Positions 63,929 to 64,000 of a DNA stretch of 64,000 nucleotides are shown piece by piece; the stretch's first letter is position 1; each line of letters opens with the position of its first letter. The translations under genes were made by a program, and so were the position numbers. The notes beneath the pieces were generated by a model. The model had not been told where the DNA came from. It did not search any database and was given only the letters and a program-made list of their open reading frames with translations. Source of the stretch: Collimonas sp. OK242 (GTDB lineage: Bacteria; Pseudomonadota; Gammaproteobacteria; Burkholderiales; Burkholderiaceae_D); assembly GCF_900107095.1 (NCBI RefSeq), contig NZ_FNOR01000003.1, forward strand, positions 265,675 to 329,674, written 5' to 3'.

Positions 63929-64000
63929 TTAGTTCTTCGACTGGTCAACCATCTTGTTCTTTTTGATCCAAGGCAGGCTGGACGGGGTTTCGCAAAGCAC
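63929..64000 (-). CDS. C-terminus of an unidentified gene (cut by window edge)
   Basis: The last 23 codons read VLCETPSSLPWIKKNKMVDQ SKN and stop at TAA 63931-63929, 24 bases before a strong terminator. Too short to identify. The terminator placement makes it likely a real gene end. Confidence 0.55.
   Translation of the reverse strand: MLCETPSSLPWIKKNKMVDQSKN

Overview
The window looks like a chromosomal segment of a betaproteobacterium of the Oxalobacteraceae, possibly Collimonas or a close relative. This is an inference from gene content and overall protein character: FNR-regulated cbb3 oxidase, PHA phasin, MaoC-Pta fusion, GH19 chitinase-like enzyme and typical burkholderial intergenic repeats. 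No rRNA, tRNA or CRISPR array was recognised. Both ends cut through genes: a polyphosphate kinase at the left and an unidentified minus-strand gene at the right.

Region 1 (1-26 kb) is a low-oxygen and energy-stress island. It holds ppk1, a VIT-family and an NRAMP-related metal transporter, and a phasin. Next comes a three-gene operon for a Cyc2-like outer-membrane cytochrome-porin, a dihaem cytochrome c4 and a HiPIP. These are followed by pta-ackA for ATP from acetyl-CoA, an acyl-CoA ligase, a DksA-like protein, four universal stress domains in three genes, and an FNR regulator. A five-gene operon then encodes a K+ channel, a beta-CASP nuclease, an AMP/thymidine-phosphorylase-like enzyme, a PRPP-synthetase homologue and an acetyl-CoA-synthetase/GNAT protein. 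MgtC and a fatty-acid desaturase precede a second FNR paralogue.

Region 2 (26-37 kb) is the full cbb3 oxidase set. Reading on the minus strand it contains hemN, a SulP/TauE-like gene, ccoI, ccoS, ccoN, ccoO, ccoQ, ccoP, ccoG and ccoH. Nine 14-bp boxes of the form TTGA(T/C)-N4-(A/G)TCAA sit in front of genes across regions 1 and 2. This makes one coherent FNR/Anr regulon with its two likely regulators encoded inside it.

Region 3 (37-46.5 kb) is a divergent catabolic cluster: GntP-type permease, RidA, N-acyl-D-amino-acid deacylase and RpiR regulator one way, a D-serine-dehydratase-like enzyme and a PfkB sugar kinase the other. A MocR-type regulator, a small DUF2917-like protein and ChaC follow. 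Region 4 (46.5-53 kb) carries a block of inverted repeats, then leuA, a BON-LysM (Kbp-like) protein, pssA, psd, a SIMPL-domain protein with a small lipoprotein, and a potassium-channel pseudogene cut by an insertion-sequence end.

Region 5 (53-64 kb) is accessory and poorly known. It has a GH19 endolysin-like enzyme with two DUF2589-type proteins and two small unknowns. Next is a five-gene plus-strand cluster: a secreted protein with an RHHVIP motif, a TAXI-type receptor, a methyltransferase, a binding-protein/permease fusion and a second permease, with no ATPase in sight. A papain-like small protein, a response regulator with a shortened receiver, and a truncated IS3-type element follow. The DUF2589/GH19 cassette and the ATPase-less transporter/methyltransferase cluster are the best candidates for undescribed systems. 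The Cyc2-like operon is the most striking recognisable one.
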